A stretch of DNA of 64,000 nt from Larix kaempferi (Eukaryota; Streptophyta; Pinopsida; Pinales; Pinaceae). The notes beneath the pieces were generated by a model. That model saw only the letters and a list, made by a program, of their open reading frames with translations, was not told where the DNA came from and ran no database searches. Below are positions 12,408 to 25,000 of this stretch, in pieces. Every line of letters starts with the position of its first letter. The first letter of the stretch is position 1. The stretch covers positions 14,232,501 to 14,296,500 of the forward strand of contig BSBM01000179.1 in NCBI GenBank assembly GCA_027924585.1, written 5' to 3'. The position numbers and the translations under genes are program-made.

Positions 12408-13880
12408 CTAGTTGGATGACCCTTGGGGAAAAAATGAAAGCATCCATCTCACTTAAAAAAAAAGAATTAAACTCAAGGGAGATGGAAAAAACCTAATTGT
12501 CCCTATTAATCCATCCCAAGGAATACCTTAGGTCGAATTTGATCACAATGACGAAGACATCCGATGATTATACCAGGTAGTCCAAAACAATGAAGATTTT
12601 GTAGACCCCAATAACAGTGGAGAACTTCAATTTGGGAGACCCTTGTTGGTCGAGTATAATTCCGACCCAGAGCTGTATGATTGGAAAATTGAAAATTATG
12701 AAGCAAAAGCTTGTGAATGTTGGTTCGTTGAGGTTATTCCTAGAAAAAGAACTCAACAATGTTTTACTATATCTATCATCCCAAAAATATTCAAGAAGAC
12801 AAAAGAGAGTATTCGACTATCATTCCATCAAAAAAGGAAATGAAAACCACTCCACCCCCCGGTACAAAGAACAAGATTATCTGACTGCTCACGTTGAGGA
12901 AGTACCTAAAAACATGGTGATCAAGGCCGACTGCAGACTCTAGTCGAAACATTTACTAGACAAGAAGAAAAATGGTGGGACATGCATCAATCTCGCCTTT
13001 AGACTTGGACCACTTCTTCTACAAACTTTATTAAATGATTTGGAGGAAATAATATTACAACACAAGTTATGATACCTCAATTTATGCAAGGTCAAGACTC
13101 AGTCCTCCATATGATTATATGTGAAAGTGAGTGAAAACGAGTCAGATACTGAGATAAAAGGTTATACCCCCATATTTTTTCAAATACACTCAAAGATCTA
13201 CCAAAAATGTGGTACAAGATGTAAGAATCCAAAGGCGAAATATTCAATTGGCCAGATATTAACCAAAATTTAATCAAAGATTTATCTTTCATCCCAGAGG
13301 AAGAAAACATAAGAGAACCAATCGAACAAATCAAAAAATTTCTCCAATCGATGAATAAAAGTACCACGAAAACATCAACAGATCAACCTCAACCGACTTG
13401 CAACAATCTCACAACAAGACCAATATATCGATCAATGCGACTACAACTTGAAAATTATAAAATGTTGGGAAAAAAATTTCAATGGAAAAGGAATGACCCT
13501 AATGTTCAAAAACCTATAAAAAATTTGATGAAAATCAACACAGAACGAAAAGAAGAACCAGAAAGATTAACTGAAAGCGACTTCCCCTTAGGAATTTACA
13601 GAATTTAAAGAAGGAGAGCAACTGATGAATGAACAAAGAGCACCAAAATGGATGGATGCACAAATCAAAATAAAAGAAGTCGACATCTCAAATGACGACC
13701 GACAAAAAATGCCAAAGATTGGATATTACTAGTACGACCAACAAGTAGCCGAAATTACTAACTTATTAAAATAATATCAAGATGTTTTTGCAAGATATTA
13801 CAAATATTTAAAAGGAATAGTCCAAGAAATGGGTGAAATGAAGATCGACATAAAACTAGATACCAAACATGTCAAGAAAT
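12408..13880 (+). pseudogene. Old gypsy element, region between gag and reverse transcriptase
   Basis: This is broken coding sequence of the old gypsy element after copia B. Pieces: EYNSDPELYDWKIENYEAKA near 12653, then NDDRQKMPKIGYY near 13690, and YQDVFARYYKYLKGI near 13775. The last matches the gypsy linker (F.DVFA) upstream of RT. A protease active site cannot be recognised with confidence. Confidence 0.55.
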
Positions 13881-16410
13881 GACCATATAAATTGGAACAT
13901 AAATATAAGGACATAGTAAAAAAGGGAATTGAGAATATGCTCATAGGAGGAATCATCTACCCAGTTGATCAATTTGAATGGGATATCCCTATGGTCATCC
14001 AACCAAAGAAACATGATCCAAAAAAATTAAGAATCTGTGTCTATTTCAGAAGACTAAATAAAGTGGCGTCAACCAACCCATTCCCCACACCTTTCACCGA
14101 CAAAATTATCAACGAAGTTGGAAGACATGAATGTTACTCTTTTACCAACAAATTCTCATGATACAATCAAGTCCCTATTACCAAGGAAGATCAACATAAA
14201 ACAACATTTGGTTGTGAATTCAGATCATATGCCCTTTGGACTAAAAAAATGCACCAGTAGTATTTTCTAGAATAGTTGTAAAAGCATTTCAAGAGTACAT
14301 ATATAAAACTATGGCTATCTACTTTGAGGACTAGGAAATATACTCACTACTAAAGGATCATATCCAATATATTTGATTAATGTTAGAATACTATCAACAA
14401 ATCCAAACCTCATTGAATATAACAAATGCATATTTGCAACACCAATCGGTATCTTACTTGGACACATTATGTGTAAAGAAGGAATCAAAGTTGACTATGC
14501 AAAGACTAAAGTTATCCTTGAATTGAAACCACCAGTAAATCCAAAGCAAGTCATAATACTCCTCAAACATATAGGCTATTATCGAAAAATTATAAGGTAC
14601 TATTTTGACATGACATATCCTTTGGAAGAATTACTAAAAGAAAATCAAGAATTTAGATGGTCTCAAGAATGCGTAGAATCATTTGATCTTCTTAAAAGGA
14701 AACTCGTTGAAGCCCTGATTCTGAGATTCCTAAATCGGTCGATTCAGTTTCAAGTTCATATCGATGCCTCGAGCATTTCAGTCAATGCAATTCTCACTGA
14801 GCCAGTAGAATATGGAATGGACTATCCAAATGCATATGCTAGTATGAAGCTAAATAAGGCATAAACAAATTACTCTACCATAGAACGAGAAGCCTTAGGC
14901 ATGATTTTTGCACTTCAGAAGTATCGACACTACCTCTTGGCTAATCCATTTATATTTTACATATATCATCAAGCGCCAAGTACTTAAAAAATAAACCTTT
15001 GCATCATGGTTGATTATGCAAATGCATACTCTTGTTCTAGGAATTTGAATTTGAAATAGTTGTCCAACCAAGAAAGAAAAATATCGGGCCCGACCACCTA
15101 TCACGAGTTGAAATATGATAAGACCCCGATAGGATCAATGATGAATTGCTTGACTCTCACTTATTTCGAGTCGAAGCCATACCGACAGAACTACGGTGTA
15201 TAACACAATTTCTTGCGCAAGGTCAAGCTCCTGAAGGGACGCTAGAAAATAAAAGAAAGATACTTGCAATGAAGGATACACCATATACTTTAATGAATGG
15301 ATTCTTGTATAAGCTTGGACCCAATGAAATACTGTGACGATGTTTATTAGAACATGGACACGAATATATTATCGACGAAGCTCATAGTGGACCTGCTGGA
15401 GAACACTATCACGCCGACACGACTGCAAGAAATGTTTTACAATCTGGTCTGTGGTGGATGACATTACACAAAGACTCCAAAAGTCGGGTAAATAAATGTG
15501 ACAAGTGTCAAATATTAGGCCGACCCTTACCAAGAAATGAAATTCCATTAATTCTTGTTAATCCCATTTTAACATTTGAAATCTTTAGTACCTGGTCTAT
15601 GAACTAGGGCTAGATACATTACCACAACATTCAAATATGTTACTAAATGGGAGGAAGTGAAAGGTGTCGAAGCATGTTCTAGTGAAGTAGATGAGAAATT
15701 TATGTATAAGAATATTGTTACATGTTTTGGTTGTCCCCTTAATTTAATTAGTGATAGAGGGACACATTTACTACACAAGACCATATCAATACTACTAATG
15801 GGATTCGTGATCGATCACGAAAAGAGCTCATCATGTCACCCATAGTCGAATGGAGCCATTGAAGCATTTAACAAAAAAATAACTAAAGGTCTAACAAATA
15901 TTTGTAGTACTAATAAATATGATTGGGATGACAAGATACTATCTATTTTATGGGCATACAGAATAGCTTATAAATGATCGACAGGACATACACCTTTCAA
16001 ACCAGTCTATGGACAAGAAGCAGTTGTTTCATTACATTTTAAGCAGCAAGCACCTATTATTGTACATATACTACATCTGGATATTTTTAAAGCTACATAA
16101 GACATAAAATTTGACTCATCAAATCTAGAAAAACAACACCAAATAGATATCCATCACCAGGAAGTCCAAAAAGAACAACAAAAAGAATGGCACATCCACA
16201 CTATTAAAAGCAAAAATATATCAATCGAAGACTTAAAACTACTTTACGATATTAGAGTAAAAGGAAAACCTAATAAATTCCATACAACATGGCTCGGTCC
16301 TTGTATAGTGGAAGAAATAAATCACAATGGGCCGGTTTGACTAAAGACACTACAAGGAAACATTTTTTCCAAAGTTGTCAATGGTGCAAGATTAAAACGA
16401 TATAAAACCT
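13881..16410 (+). pseudogene. Old gypsy element RT - RNase H - integrase relic
   Basis: RT starts near 13890 with GGIIYPVDQFEWDIPMVIQP and RICVYFRRLNK, then FTNKFS-stop-YNQVPITKEDQHKT near 14140. RNase H remains include FQVHIDASSISVNAILTEP near 14750 and YSTIEREALGMIFALQKY near 14873. The integrase core is recognisable at 15700-16030: LISDRGTHLLHK, SNGAIEAFNKKITKG, ILSILWAYRIAYK, and TGHTPFKPVYGQEAV. A basic tail ends NGARLKRYKT at 16410. Integrase after RNase H marks it as Ty3-gypsy. Stops and frameshifts are frequent. Confidence 0.85.
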
Positions 16411-17035
16411 AAAATGGGCACGATGCGGGATGAATGGATATATCACCATTTGGTTGATCATCATGCCCACTGTAAATTATTTTGTCCCCCAAGCCAAGCT
16501 TAATTATATTAGTTAAGAGAAAGGTAGTTATAAAAGTAACTTGCACCAAAATAAAAATAAAAAATTATATAAAAAGGCTCTAAATCCTGGATGGTTGGTA
16601 GAAACAAAGTGCATCACAACGATGGTAGACTGGAATAAGGAAAGAGACACAAGTCAAATATGGAGAATGGATTGTAAAAATACACCCACAACCGATTGAC
16701 GAATGGAAGCCACCTAGTATCGACCAAAAGATCATTAAAGAATGAGTTGACCAACCCTTAATAGACATTGTCATGACTGACCCTCATGACGGTCGTACGA
16801 AGAAATTTGACCAAAGAATGACCAACAAGACTCATCACACCTTCCAAGAAGTTTTCCAACACTAAATCCGCAATTAATGCATTCACCTACCTGACTTGAA
16901 TGCACTCCTGATGCACAAGCTATAAATAAATACCTTGAATAAAGTTGGGAACAATTTTGCAAAGAATTGGAACACACGTAGCTTGAACTTGAAATTTCGT
17001 AGCTCATACAAACTATAACCACAAAGAATAATCAA
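16411..17035 (+). other. Spacer between pol and accessory ORF, no recognised feature
   Basis: This is AT-rich non-coding sequence between the integrase stop and the ATG at 17036. I see no domain or repeat. Confidence 0.4.
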
Positions 17036-19764
17036 ATGGAAATGAGACCAAAGAAAGCATCTGCAATCACTAGATCCATGAAATCTATAGAGAAATCCAT
17101 ATGGGAGGCAGAAGAAGCCTCCATGCCACCATTAAAAGCTACACTAACCAAAATATGGAAATCCTGGACGAAAGAACATCAACGGAAGTGGTATTGGAAA
17201 GAACTTAGATAATGGGGAACTCAAAATGACAGCTGGACTGAAGAAGAAACCAAATTAGCCATCGCCAAGATTCGACATTACCTTAATGCACCATTGCTAG
17301 ATAAATTTGATGGTCTAAAAGAATTAATTTCTCAATATGTTGTTAGAAGATATCATAAAGGAAAATTCTGGTTCAATTAACCCATGGAAGTTAATGCCAC
17401 CTCGATAACACATATAATAGGGTTACCCAATCAAGGACCCCAAGTGCGAGTCAACATCAAACATAACCTCATTGAAGAATTCACCAACACACACAAGAGA
17501 AATAATTCGAAAGAATTGGTCATTAATAAAATCCAGTATGAGACTTATAAGTATGTTGATATAATAGTATCCATCTGTCTTAAAAACACCGATCGAACAT
17601 TAAAATGACTGAATATTTATCCACGGTCATTAAAACGACTTGTGAGAAATGTCAAGAGACAGGAATGATGTTTAGATATCCCTCTCTTCTTATCTGGATA
17701 TCAATGTATAAAATAACACTAGTCAGCGACCCATCCTTCACAGCAAGGGCAGGACCACTTATGAATAATTTCAAAGTATTCCAACCATAGGCCTGTCCAA
17801 ACGGCCCAAAAGTTGCTCAAATTTGGCTCAAAATTTGGTTCCAAGTATTGAATACCACCGCGTTAAGATGGATGGTTCCACAACCCATCCAATGAAGTCT
17901 ACCACTGACCATACACATTCAACTATAACTCGACTCCACAAGAATATGGTTCTTGCAAGGATCAATAGGAAATGCAATAGAATTAGACTATTACCCGACG
18001 GTACAAGACATTTTTTTTGACCTTGCAAGACAAGGAAACATGGTTATTCCAATACCTGAAATTGCATGCAAAGAAGTAGAGGAGCTATAGCATCAGTTCA
18101 CTGATGGAGAAGAAGGGGAAATTTGTGAGGCTGGGTTGTACCTAGAAATTTTATATCCGGAGGACATCAATGATAAGCCATTAGACATTATCGTGTTCAA
18201 AATCAACCAAAGCCGACAAACACAGAAGATCCATTGGGAGAAACCACAAAAGAGGATGAGCCACAAGAGTGAAAGCCCAAATTAACAAAGGAAAATCTCG
18301 ACATAGTTGCATAACAGATCTTCACCACACAATACACATTTCCCAAGCAGTTGAAGAAGCAAAAACTTATACTCTGCACCCCAACTAAATATGAACTCCA
18401 AGATTTGCATGAATAAGCAGCACAAGTTATTCAATAATCCATCTGTAATAAGATTATGCTTGAGCAACAGATTGAAAAGAATTTGGTAGAAAAGGCTATG
18501 TCAACCAAACAAATCATCCATCAACACAGAAAGAATAAGGTCCTTGTACTGACTTCAGAAGAGGAGTGCCTTGCATTTTCGGATAATACCCCACCTCCAT
18601 CACCCACGAAAATTGATGAATACCCTACAGAGCAAACTTTCCTTGCTACTCTATAAGATCCAAAATTCCATAAGTTATTGGAAACCCTCCCCAACACTTT
18701 CCCCAACTTGACAAAGTTTTCCATCCGTAAGCCCATTCTAGAATACACGAACCCACCTCAAATTAGAGTACCCCCCCCCCTCCCACGGCGATGCAAAAAT
18801 ATATACCAAAAAACCTCCCAAGCAACCACACATAGTAGGGAGCCATAAAACAATTTTTGAAAAAATATCCCCAGATCGTATACAAACTCCAATTTTTACC
18901 CAATCCACCATCACTATAGCATAGCCAATCCAAAACCATAGCCCCATTTCCAAACCATTTATATCATTTATTGTACCTCTAACAACTTCTACATCGAAAT
19001 CCTACATCGGGCCATATGTTGTACCTCAACAACTCTCACAACCGTTGACTCTACCAACTGAATCAACTACCACCACCCAATCGACTCTTAATATCCCCCC
19101 ATCAACTGAACCACTATTGGATGTTCCCTCTACTTCCATGCCCACACTTTCTATCATGTATACACTTTTTGTAACCCCTCCTCAGTCTAGCCAACCATCA
19201 GTTGAGAAAGTGCAGAAAAAGAATAAGAAAAGAAAAAACCACCACATACCCTTTACCAGTGAATCATAGATGCCAAGGATAATGAACTTGAAACTCTACT
19301 ACAATCCATGTTGAAATAAAGAAAGAAAATATGGTCTAAATACAAGAGGAAGATCGAAAGAATTGAAGACGAACAGACTCAATTTTTGAGTAAATGTGAC
19401 CAGCTAATCAAAGAATTTGTACTGATGCTATGTGGACCTCCGACTAAAAATCCACTGGATCATATTACCAACTTGTTTGGATCCTTACTTGCACTACTAG
19501 AGGAAGATTATATCCATAGAAACCAGGAAAATAAGCACCATATGACTATACTATTGCATAGCCAACATAGATTCTTTTTGGAATGGCATGCTAAACTAAA
19601 CGAGTATGACCCAGTAATAAAGCGATCAACTAATGTTCTCAATAAATGGTATTCACAAAAATGAGAAAAATACAACAAAATATAGCAACTATCTTCTAGC
19701 AAAAAGCCATAGCAGATTTAGCTACTCTACAATATTTAGAGCAACAAATAGAGCTTGAGAAAAA
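17036..19764 (+). pseudogene. Accessory ORF of the old gypsy element, downstream of integrase (first part)
   Basis: An ATG at 17036 opens a frame starting MEMRPKKASAITRSMKS, with NWTEEETKLAIAKIRHYLN-like helical sequence, then ITHIIGLPNQGPQV near 17410. In-frame stops follow near 17209, 17379 and 17606, and later a Ser/Thr/Pro-rich linker (19045-19260) and a helical segment (19386-19664). It is on the same strand as pol. The GLPNQG stretch is loosely like the IT.L..RG-type motif of plant mobile domain proteins, but the similarity is too short to assign. An env-like or other extra ORF is equally possible. The reading is cut at 19769 by the young element and resumes at 29906. Confidence 0.45.
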
Positions 19765-19769
19765 CAAAC
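19765..19769. repeat. Target-site duplication CAAAC (left)
   Basis: CAAAC directly precedes the LTR start TG at 19770 and is repeated at 29901-29905. The disrupted host sequence is the accessory ORF of the old gypsy element. Confidence 0.9.
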
Positions 19770-20492
19770 TGTTAACACCCAAAAAGTGTTCACTACCTCA
19801 TTACCACATTATATGGCTCATTTGTCCATTTTCCTACCATATTTCCATTAAAAATCCCAAAAAACCCATTAAAAAGCCTCCAAAAGGCCTAAAATGCCTC
19901 CAAAAGGCCAAAAAACCATCAAAATAGCCTAAAAAAGGCTAAAAAACCCCCTTTTCCTCCAAAAATAGCAAAAATCCCCTAAAAAGGGAAGAAAAATATA
20001 AAATAATGAGGAAAAAGAGGAAAAAACCCTATACAGCTGCACAAAACCATGTGTTTCCCAAAACCATGGGTCAGCACTCCACCACCAAAAAACTATAAAT
20101 AGGTGATGGAGATCCATTATTCCATATCCACAATCACAAGCACCCTTACTCTGCCAAAATCTCTCTCGAAACCCTAGTTCACCTTTGAACTATTTTCACC
20201 TTGAGAGCCACCTTTGGCCCATCCCCAACATTGGAGAAGGGGAAAGGAGCATTCTGAAGCTTGGAGCATCCTCTTGGACACTGCAAAGGGCTTCATCAAC
20301 CTTGACACTCAAGGTAACATTAATATAAAACCATTTTTTACATCTTTCATTTATGTCTCATGCAATGCTTAAAGTAGTTTGTTAATTGTTGTTTTAGCTT
20401 AATCATTTAATCATTATTGAACTGCTACTAAGGAGTCCATTCTCCTTAGTAGGTGCTCATTGGAACAAGCTAGGGGTAAAACCCTAGCTACA
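19770..20492 (+). mobile_element. 5' LTR of the gag-protease element
   Basis: It is 723 bp, TGTTAACACC to CCCTAGCTACA. Differences from the 3' LTR seen by eye: G/T in an AAAAGGCCT block, G/A in CCATGGGTC, C/T in CTAGTTCACC, G/A in GAAGGGGAA, and A/C in ATTGGAACA. It has an A-rich first 250 bp and a near-palindromic AAGGAGTCC...CTCCTTAGTAGG near 20430. Confidence 0.93.
20094..20102 (+). promoter_or_regulatory. TATA box TATAAATAG in the 5' LTR
   Basis: A perfect plant TATA box lies about 325 bp into the LTR, with the same box in the 3' LTR at 29502-29510. It probably sets the start of the element's RNA about 30 bp downstream. Confidence 0.65.
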
Positions 20493-20496
20493 GTTT

Positions 20497-20508
20497 TGGC
20501 GACTCCCC
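20497..20508 (+). other. Primer binding site TGGCGACTCC
   Basis: It lies 4 bp after the 5' LTR. The first ten bases match the 18-nt site of element D (TGGCGACTCCGCTGGGGA, minus strand of 54392-54409) and the match then fails, so the site is shortened or altered here. TGG fits the CCA end of a tRNA; the tRNA species was not determined. Confidence 0.65.
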
Positions 20509-20589
20509 TCGTTTTCGAATTTCTGGTTTCCGTTTTGAATTTTTTACTTTCGGCTGTCCCTTTCGGCCGCCGCATACCGCGTCTTTTCC

Positions 20590-20925
20590 CTCTGCAGTCG
20601 CGTCCCGACCGTGCCTTTCAGGCCTTTACCTACGATCCGACCGCGGCTCTCAGACTGCTTCCGACGCCCTGCCGGCGGATTCAAGTCTGTTACCTGCGAT
20701 CCGACCGTGGCTAATCAGCCTGTTTGCCGCGATCTGACTGCGCCTGTCGGCCTTTTTCCGGCGTCCCGACTGCGGCTTTCTGCCTCTTTCGTGCATCCCG
20801 ACTGCGCCTGTTAGCCCTTTTTGCCGCGACCCGACTGCGTCTTGTTCCCTATTTCCTGCGTCCCGACTGCCTCTGTTGGCCCGATAGCCGCGACCTGACC
20901 GCCGCTGTTTCCCTTAAAACCCGCG
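20590..20925 (+). repeat. GC-rich 32-bp tandem repeat in the element leader
   Basis: A CCCGAC/TCCGAC core recurs at 20604, 20636, 20700, 20733, 20765, 20797, 20830, 20862 and 20894, i.e. every 32-33 bp with one disturbed interval near 20660. Each unit reads roughly CCCGACTGCGCCTGTTGGCC followed by a T-rich stretch. It lies in the untranslated leader, and its base composition stands out sharply from the AT-rich surroundings. Confidence 0.8.
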
Positions 20926-22057
20926 GTCGGCCTGTTCCAAATCGCCACAGACCCGCGGTCTGATTTCTGCTCTTGTCCTGTTTTGAGCCCAGCCCCTTTT
21001 GCTGCAATATTTTCTGCATCTGAACAGCCCCCTGTCTTACCTGCAGTTCACTACCTTTCAGCCTTTATGCAACATAATTTCTGTTCCTTTTACAGATTTC
21101 ATTTTACAAATTTCAGTATTTTTAATTCAGAAAATTTTGCAAGTTAAACTTTCAATTTCAGTATTGTTGATAGATTGGAAGTTGCCCTCCCTTGTGGCAC
21201 TTCTATTTTTGGGATCATTACCTCACGAGCACACACTCTGTCACATAAAATCAAGTGAGCCTTAAAAAGTACCTAACTAAACCAACATTCTAACCCCACT
21301 TGGGGAACACAAAAGAATCATTGTAGTTAGGTAGGATCAGGGGGATAGGCTTCCAATAACACCCCTTGGTTATTTCACTTGAGACATAGTTGTTGTCCAA
21401 ATAGGGAACCAAAATCCCCTAGTACTTTTTGGCACGGTCACGACTAGTTTATCAGAGGGCCTCTCCCTTAGGAGGGTTGAAGTCGGGAGACTGGTTCCGG
21501 AGGCCTGAGTGGAATACCGCACTCCATTCAGTAACCGAAGGGCTACCTTTTGCGGTTCGCGGGATATCCCTGTATAGGGGTATTGCGGTCAACGAACTAA
21601 ACGGCAGATTCACCTTTCTGGACGTGTCATGAACGGGGTATCTTAGTTGCCATTCTTCTAGGATTGACTACCCGGTGTCCCTCCCGGTAGGGGGATATCA
21701 TAGCCACTTGGCTTTCCTACTCATATTGTCTGACTTGGATTTCATCACCTTGCAGAGGATATGTTTAGTTGAGTCAGAATACTTGTAGTTAGGTGTTTGC
21801 ATGCTCCTTTACCTCCCTTTGGTCTAGTGAGTCCACCATTTTTCTTTTTTAGGAAACCTGCTGCTTGTTGGTATTCTGACCATCTTTGTTGTTACTCCAC
21901 CTATTGTAGCACAGCTGTTGCAGTGGGTGTTTTGAGTTGGTTGTTGGCCTAAGTGCCTTGCTTTTTAGCTCTCCTTCTGCACACTCGGTTGCATTAGGAT
22001 TTTTGAGCTGTTTTTATACTCACCTCAACCCACAGAGACTAGACACCATCTGTCACC
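20926..22057 (+). other. Leader of the gag-protease element
   Basis: A 1.1-kb stretch follows the 32-bp repeat. It shows no protein domain; short frames are scattered and stop-laden. It would be the untranslated leader carrying packaging signals, but none can be identified by eye. Confidence 0.5.
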
Positions 22058-25000
22058 ATTGAGTCCCCGAGACATTCTCGGCGCCTCAGGGGCGAGCCCC
22101 CACAGCATGGTTCTCTCGACACCACTCGTCATAGATTTCGATCATTGTCCGTTGATACCACTCATCACAGATCTAGAGCCTTGTCACTTGACTCCACTCG
22201 TCAGCGACGTAGGCCTCCGTCACCAGATAGTGACGCACCTTACTTTACCTCTGATTCTGACGAAGAGTCTGAGAACCCTATTTATACTGCCCCTACTAGC
22301 CCCATGGCTGGCACGACTTCCACTCCATTTTTCATAGGGACCATTGGTGGCACATCCACCACTACACCAGTTACTACACCTATTTTGGGTATGCCCTCCA
22401 TGGGGCAACCATCTACCGTTCCCCTCACGGTACCTATTCCCACAGCGGGAATACCTATCCCCACTACATCAGTGGCTCACACTACCAATGGTGGTGCTGG
22501 ACCATCCTTCACTACCTCAGTTCCCCCAGTTGGGGGCACCACCTCACATCTTGTCCCTCCACTTGGGGGCAATGGCCCCAACTTGGTCCACAGCACTACT
22601 GTGTCACAGCCTTCTTCCAGTTTGCCGTTCATGGCTAGCCTCAACCTACCTGACCTGGCCAGATTGACCAACGATCCTATTCGACACGACCCTACATGGC
22701 CTCATATGCCTACCAAGCTCCCCTCGGACATCCCTAAGTTCGAGGGCAAAGCTGGTGAGGACCCACAAAACCATATCATGTCTTTCCACCTATGGTGTTC
22801 CTCTAACTCCATCGTGGATGACTTTGTTCGCCTCCGTCTCTTACAGCGCACCTTTACTGGCTCTGCAGCCAAATGGTATATTGAGCAACCACATGGGACC
22901 CACGCCACCTTTGCCTCCCTTGCCTCTACCTTCCTGCAGTTCTTCCAGTTGCCTGTCCGCTATGACGCGGGCGTTGAGATCCTTCTGTCTTGTAGACAAA
23001 ACACGGCTACCCATATCACGGACCATATCCATGAGTGGCGTCGACGCCGTAGCTTATGCAAGATCAAACTAGACGACCGTATCTTCCTAGATTGGTTCCT
23101 CAAATCCCTTCTCCCGGTTATCGCTAAGGATGTGGCCTCAGAAAGACCCCAGTCTGAAGAAGAAGCCATCCTTAAGGCTCAACAGTTCGACCTCATTTAC
23201 GCCCAATCGGGTTACCTTTATACCATTATACCTGACGCCCCTCGCGGCGAGTCCTCCCAGCATGATGCGCCGGGGGCATCCCACGCTGCAGATGGTATCA
23301 TTGGCCGTGTTTCTTCGCATCCCCAACCGTTTTCTATAGCACGTCCTACCCCTGGCCCCGACCTGTCGAGGGCTACCTCCCAGTCTGGAGCAACCAACTC
23401 ATATGCTCCCATGACACATCACCATTCCCATGGACCCTCATGTCCACCTCAGTGCTTCGGGTATGCGACTCCTACTTATGCTCCTCCAGTCGCCCCTCAG
23501 CCTTACTACCATCAGCAGGCTGCCTTAGCTCCTGCGCCTTCACTAGCCCCACCATCTTATTATCCGCCACAGGCCGCCCCTGCGGCACATCCACAACCTG
23601 CTCCGCAGTCCTATCAGCAACCCCCTCAAGTTGCTGCACCTGCTCAGCCTCAACCTACATATCATCCTCCGCAGCCTGCTCCTGCACCTGCGCAACCTCA
23701 AAATCCACCTGCTGCCCAAGGGCAAGTTTACGCCCAACAAAACCCGCAGCAAAACCAGAATAACCAACGTAACCAGGGCCAACAGAACCGCGGCAAGGGC
23801 CGTAATCGGGGAAACAACCAACCTGCAGACCAAGCCGGTCAACCGGCTAATCCCCCTGACAACAACAATGCGGCCCCCGCTAATCAAAACCCTGATCGCC
23901 CGCCCAAGCAGGTTAAAAACCCCAATTTGCGAACGAACCACCCTTGTTCTATTTGCGGGGTCTATGGACATTACACCCATGCTTGCCCACACTTGGAGCG
24001 AGCTCGGCAGCTTTGGGTTGACGAGGCTCATCGCCAAGGGCATGCGGCTCCCCAAGCACCGCCCAACCCCCCCCAACCTCAGCAACCCCCTTTGGTGCTA
24101 CAAAACCCCTTACCGACCCAAGGCGTAGTGAACACTCAGCCGTTGGCTCCCCATCAAGCCAATGCGGCCCAACAACAACAGATCACATACGCTGCTCCTG
24201 ATCAACCCATGTTTGACTCAGGTACCCACCACTTACTGATGATGTCATCCGCTGATGTCAACCTCCAGACCCGTCGGAACCAATACGGCTCCACCTCTGA
24301 AGCCCCTCCCACGGATAAACCTACTAACGCCCATCCCACCGATCAGGCGTTACGTATACCTCCGCCGCCCATAGACGGCGCTGCGAAAGCACCTCGTTTC
24401 CCACTTCGCCGAATCAACAATAACCCTAACGCGCGCGCTGCGTCAAACTACAACATCGTAGACGACCTAGCCCAATCTCCCGCAGCCATGTCTGCGTTAG
24501 AAGTCTTGAAGAACTGCCCTTCCCAGCGCAAGACTTTACTTTCCGCCATTGGGGGGATTGACCCAACTGATTCACATTTGATGGCGTTCGATTTAGACCA
24601 GTCTGAACCACGCCTACCTTCCAGCTTAGCCTTCCAAGTTACTGTCTCCGTTAGGAACCTTGTTATCCATCGGTGCATCATCGATGAGGGTGCCTCCACA
24701 TGCGTTATGTCTACATTTGTATGGCAGAAGCTAGGATCCCCTCCTCTCCAGCAGTCCACCACTGCATTACGTGCCTACGACGGTCGTTCGGCCCAGCCCC
24801 AAGGCCTCCTGCCCAACGTTCCTGTCCAGTTAGGTGGTAAAACAGTCCTTATTGACATAGAGGTAATCAATGCCCAATTGGATTACAACCTTCTACTTGG
24901 CCGCAGCTACATGTATGCCATGCGGGCAGTCGCCTCTTCTGTTTTTCGCACCATGATGTTCCCCCATGAAGGACGCGTGGTTAAAATTGACCAGCTCACC

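Noticed and set aside
17036-19764. Env gene assignment for the accessory ORF
   Set aside because: No signal peptide, no clear membrane segment and no coiled-coil fusion layout could be seen in the decayed sequence.
20460-20963. Overlapping frames through the GC-rich leader of the gag-only element
   Set aside because: They arise from the 32-bp tandem repeat, which lacks stops in some frames. The period is not a multiple of three and there is no protein domain.
23440-24128. Long alternative frames on both strands within the gag-protease gene
   Set aside because: They come from the Pro/Gln-rich, low-complexity coding stretch of the main frame; none has domain features.
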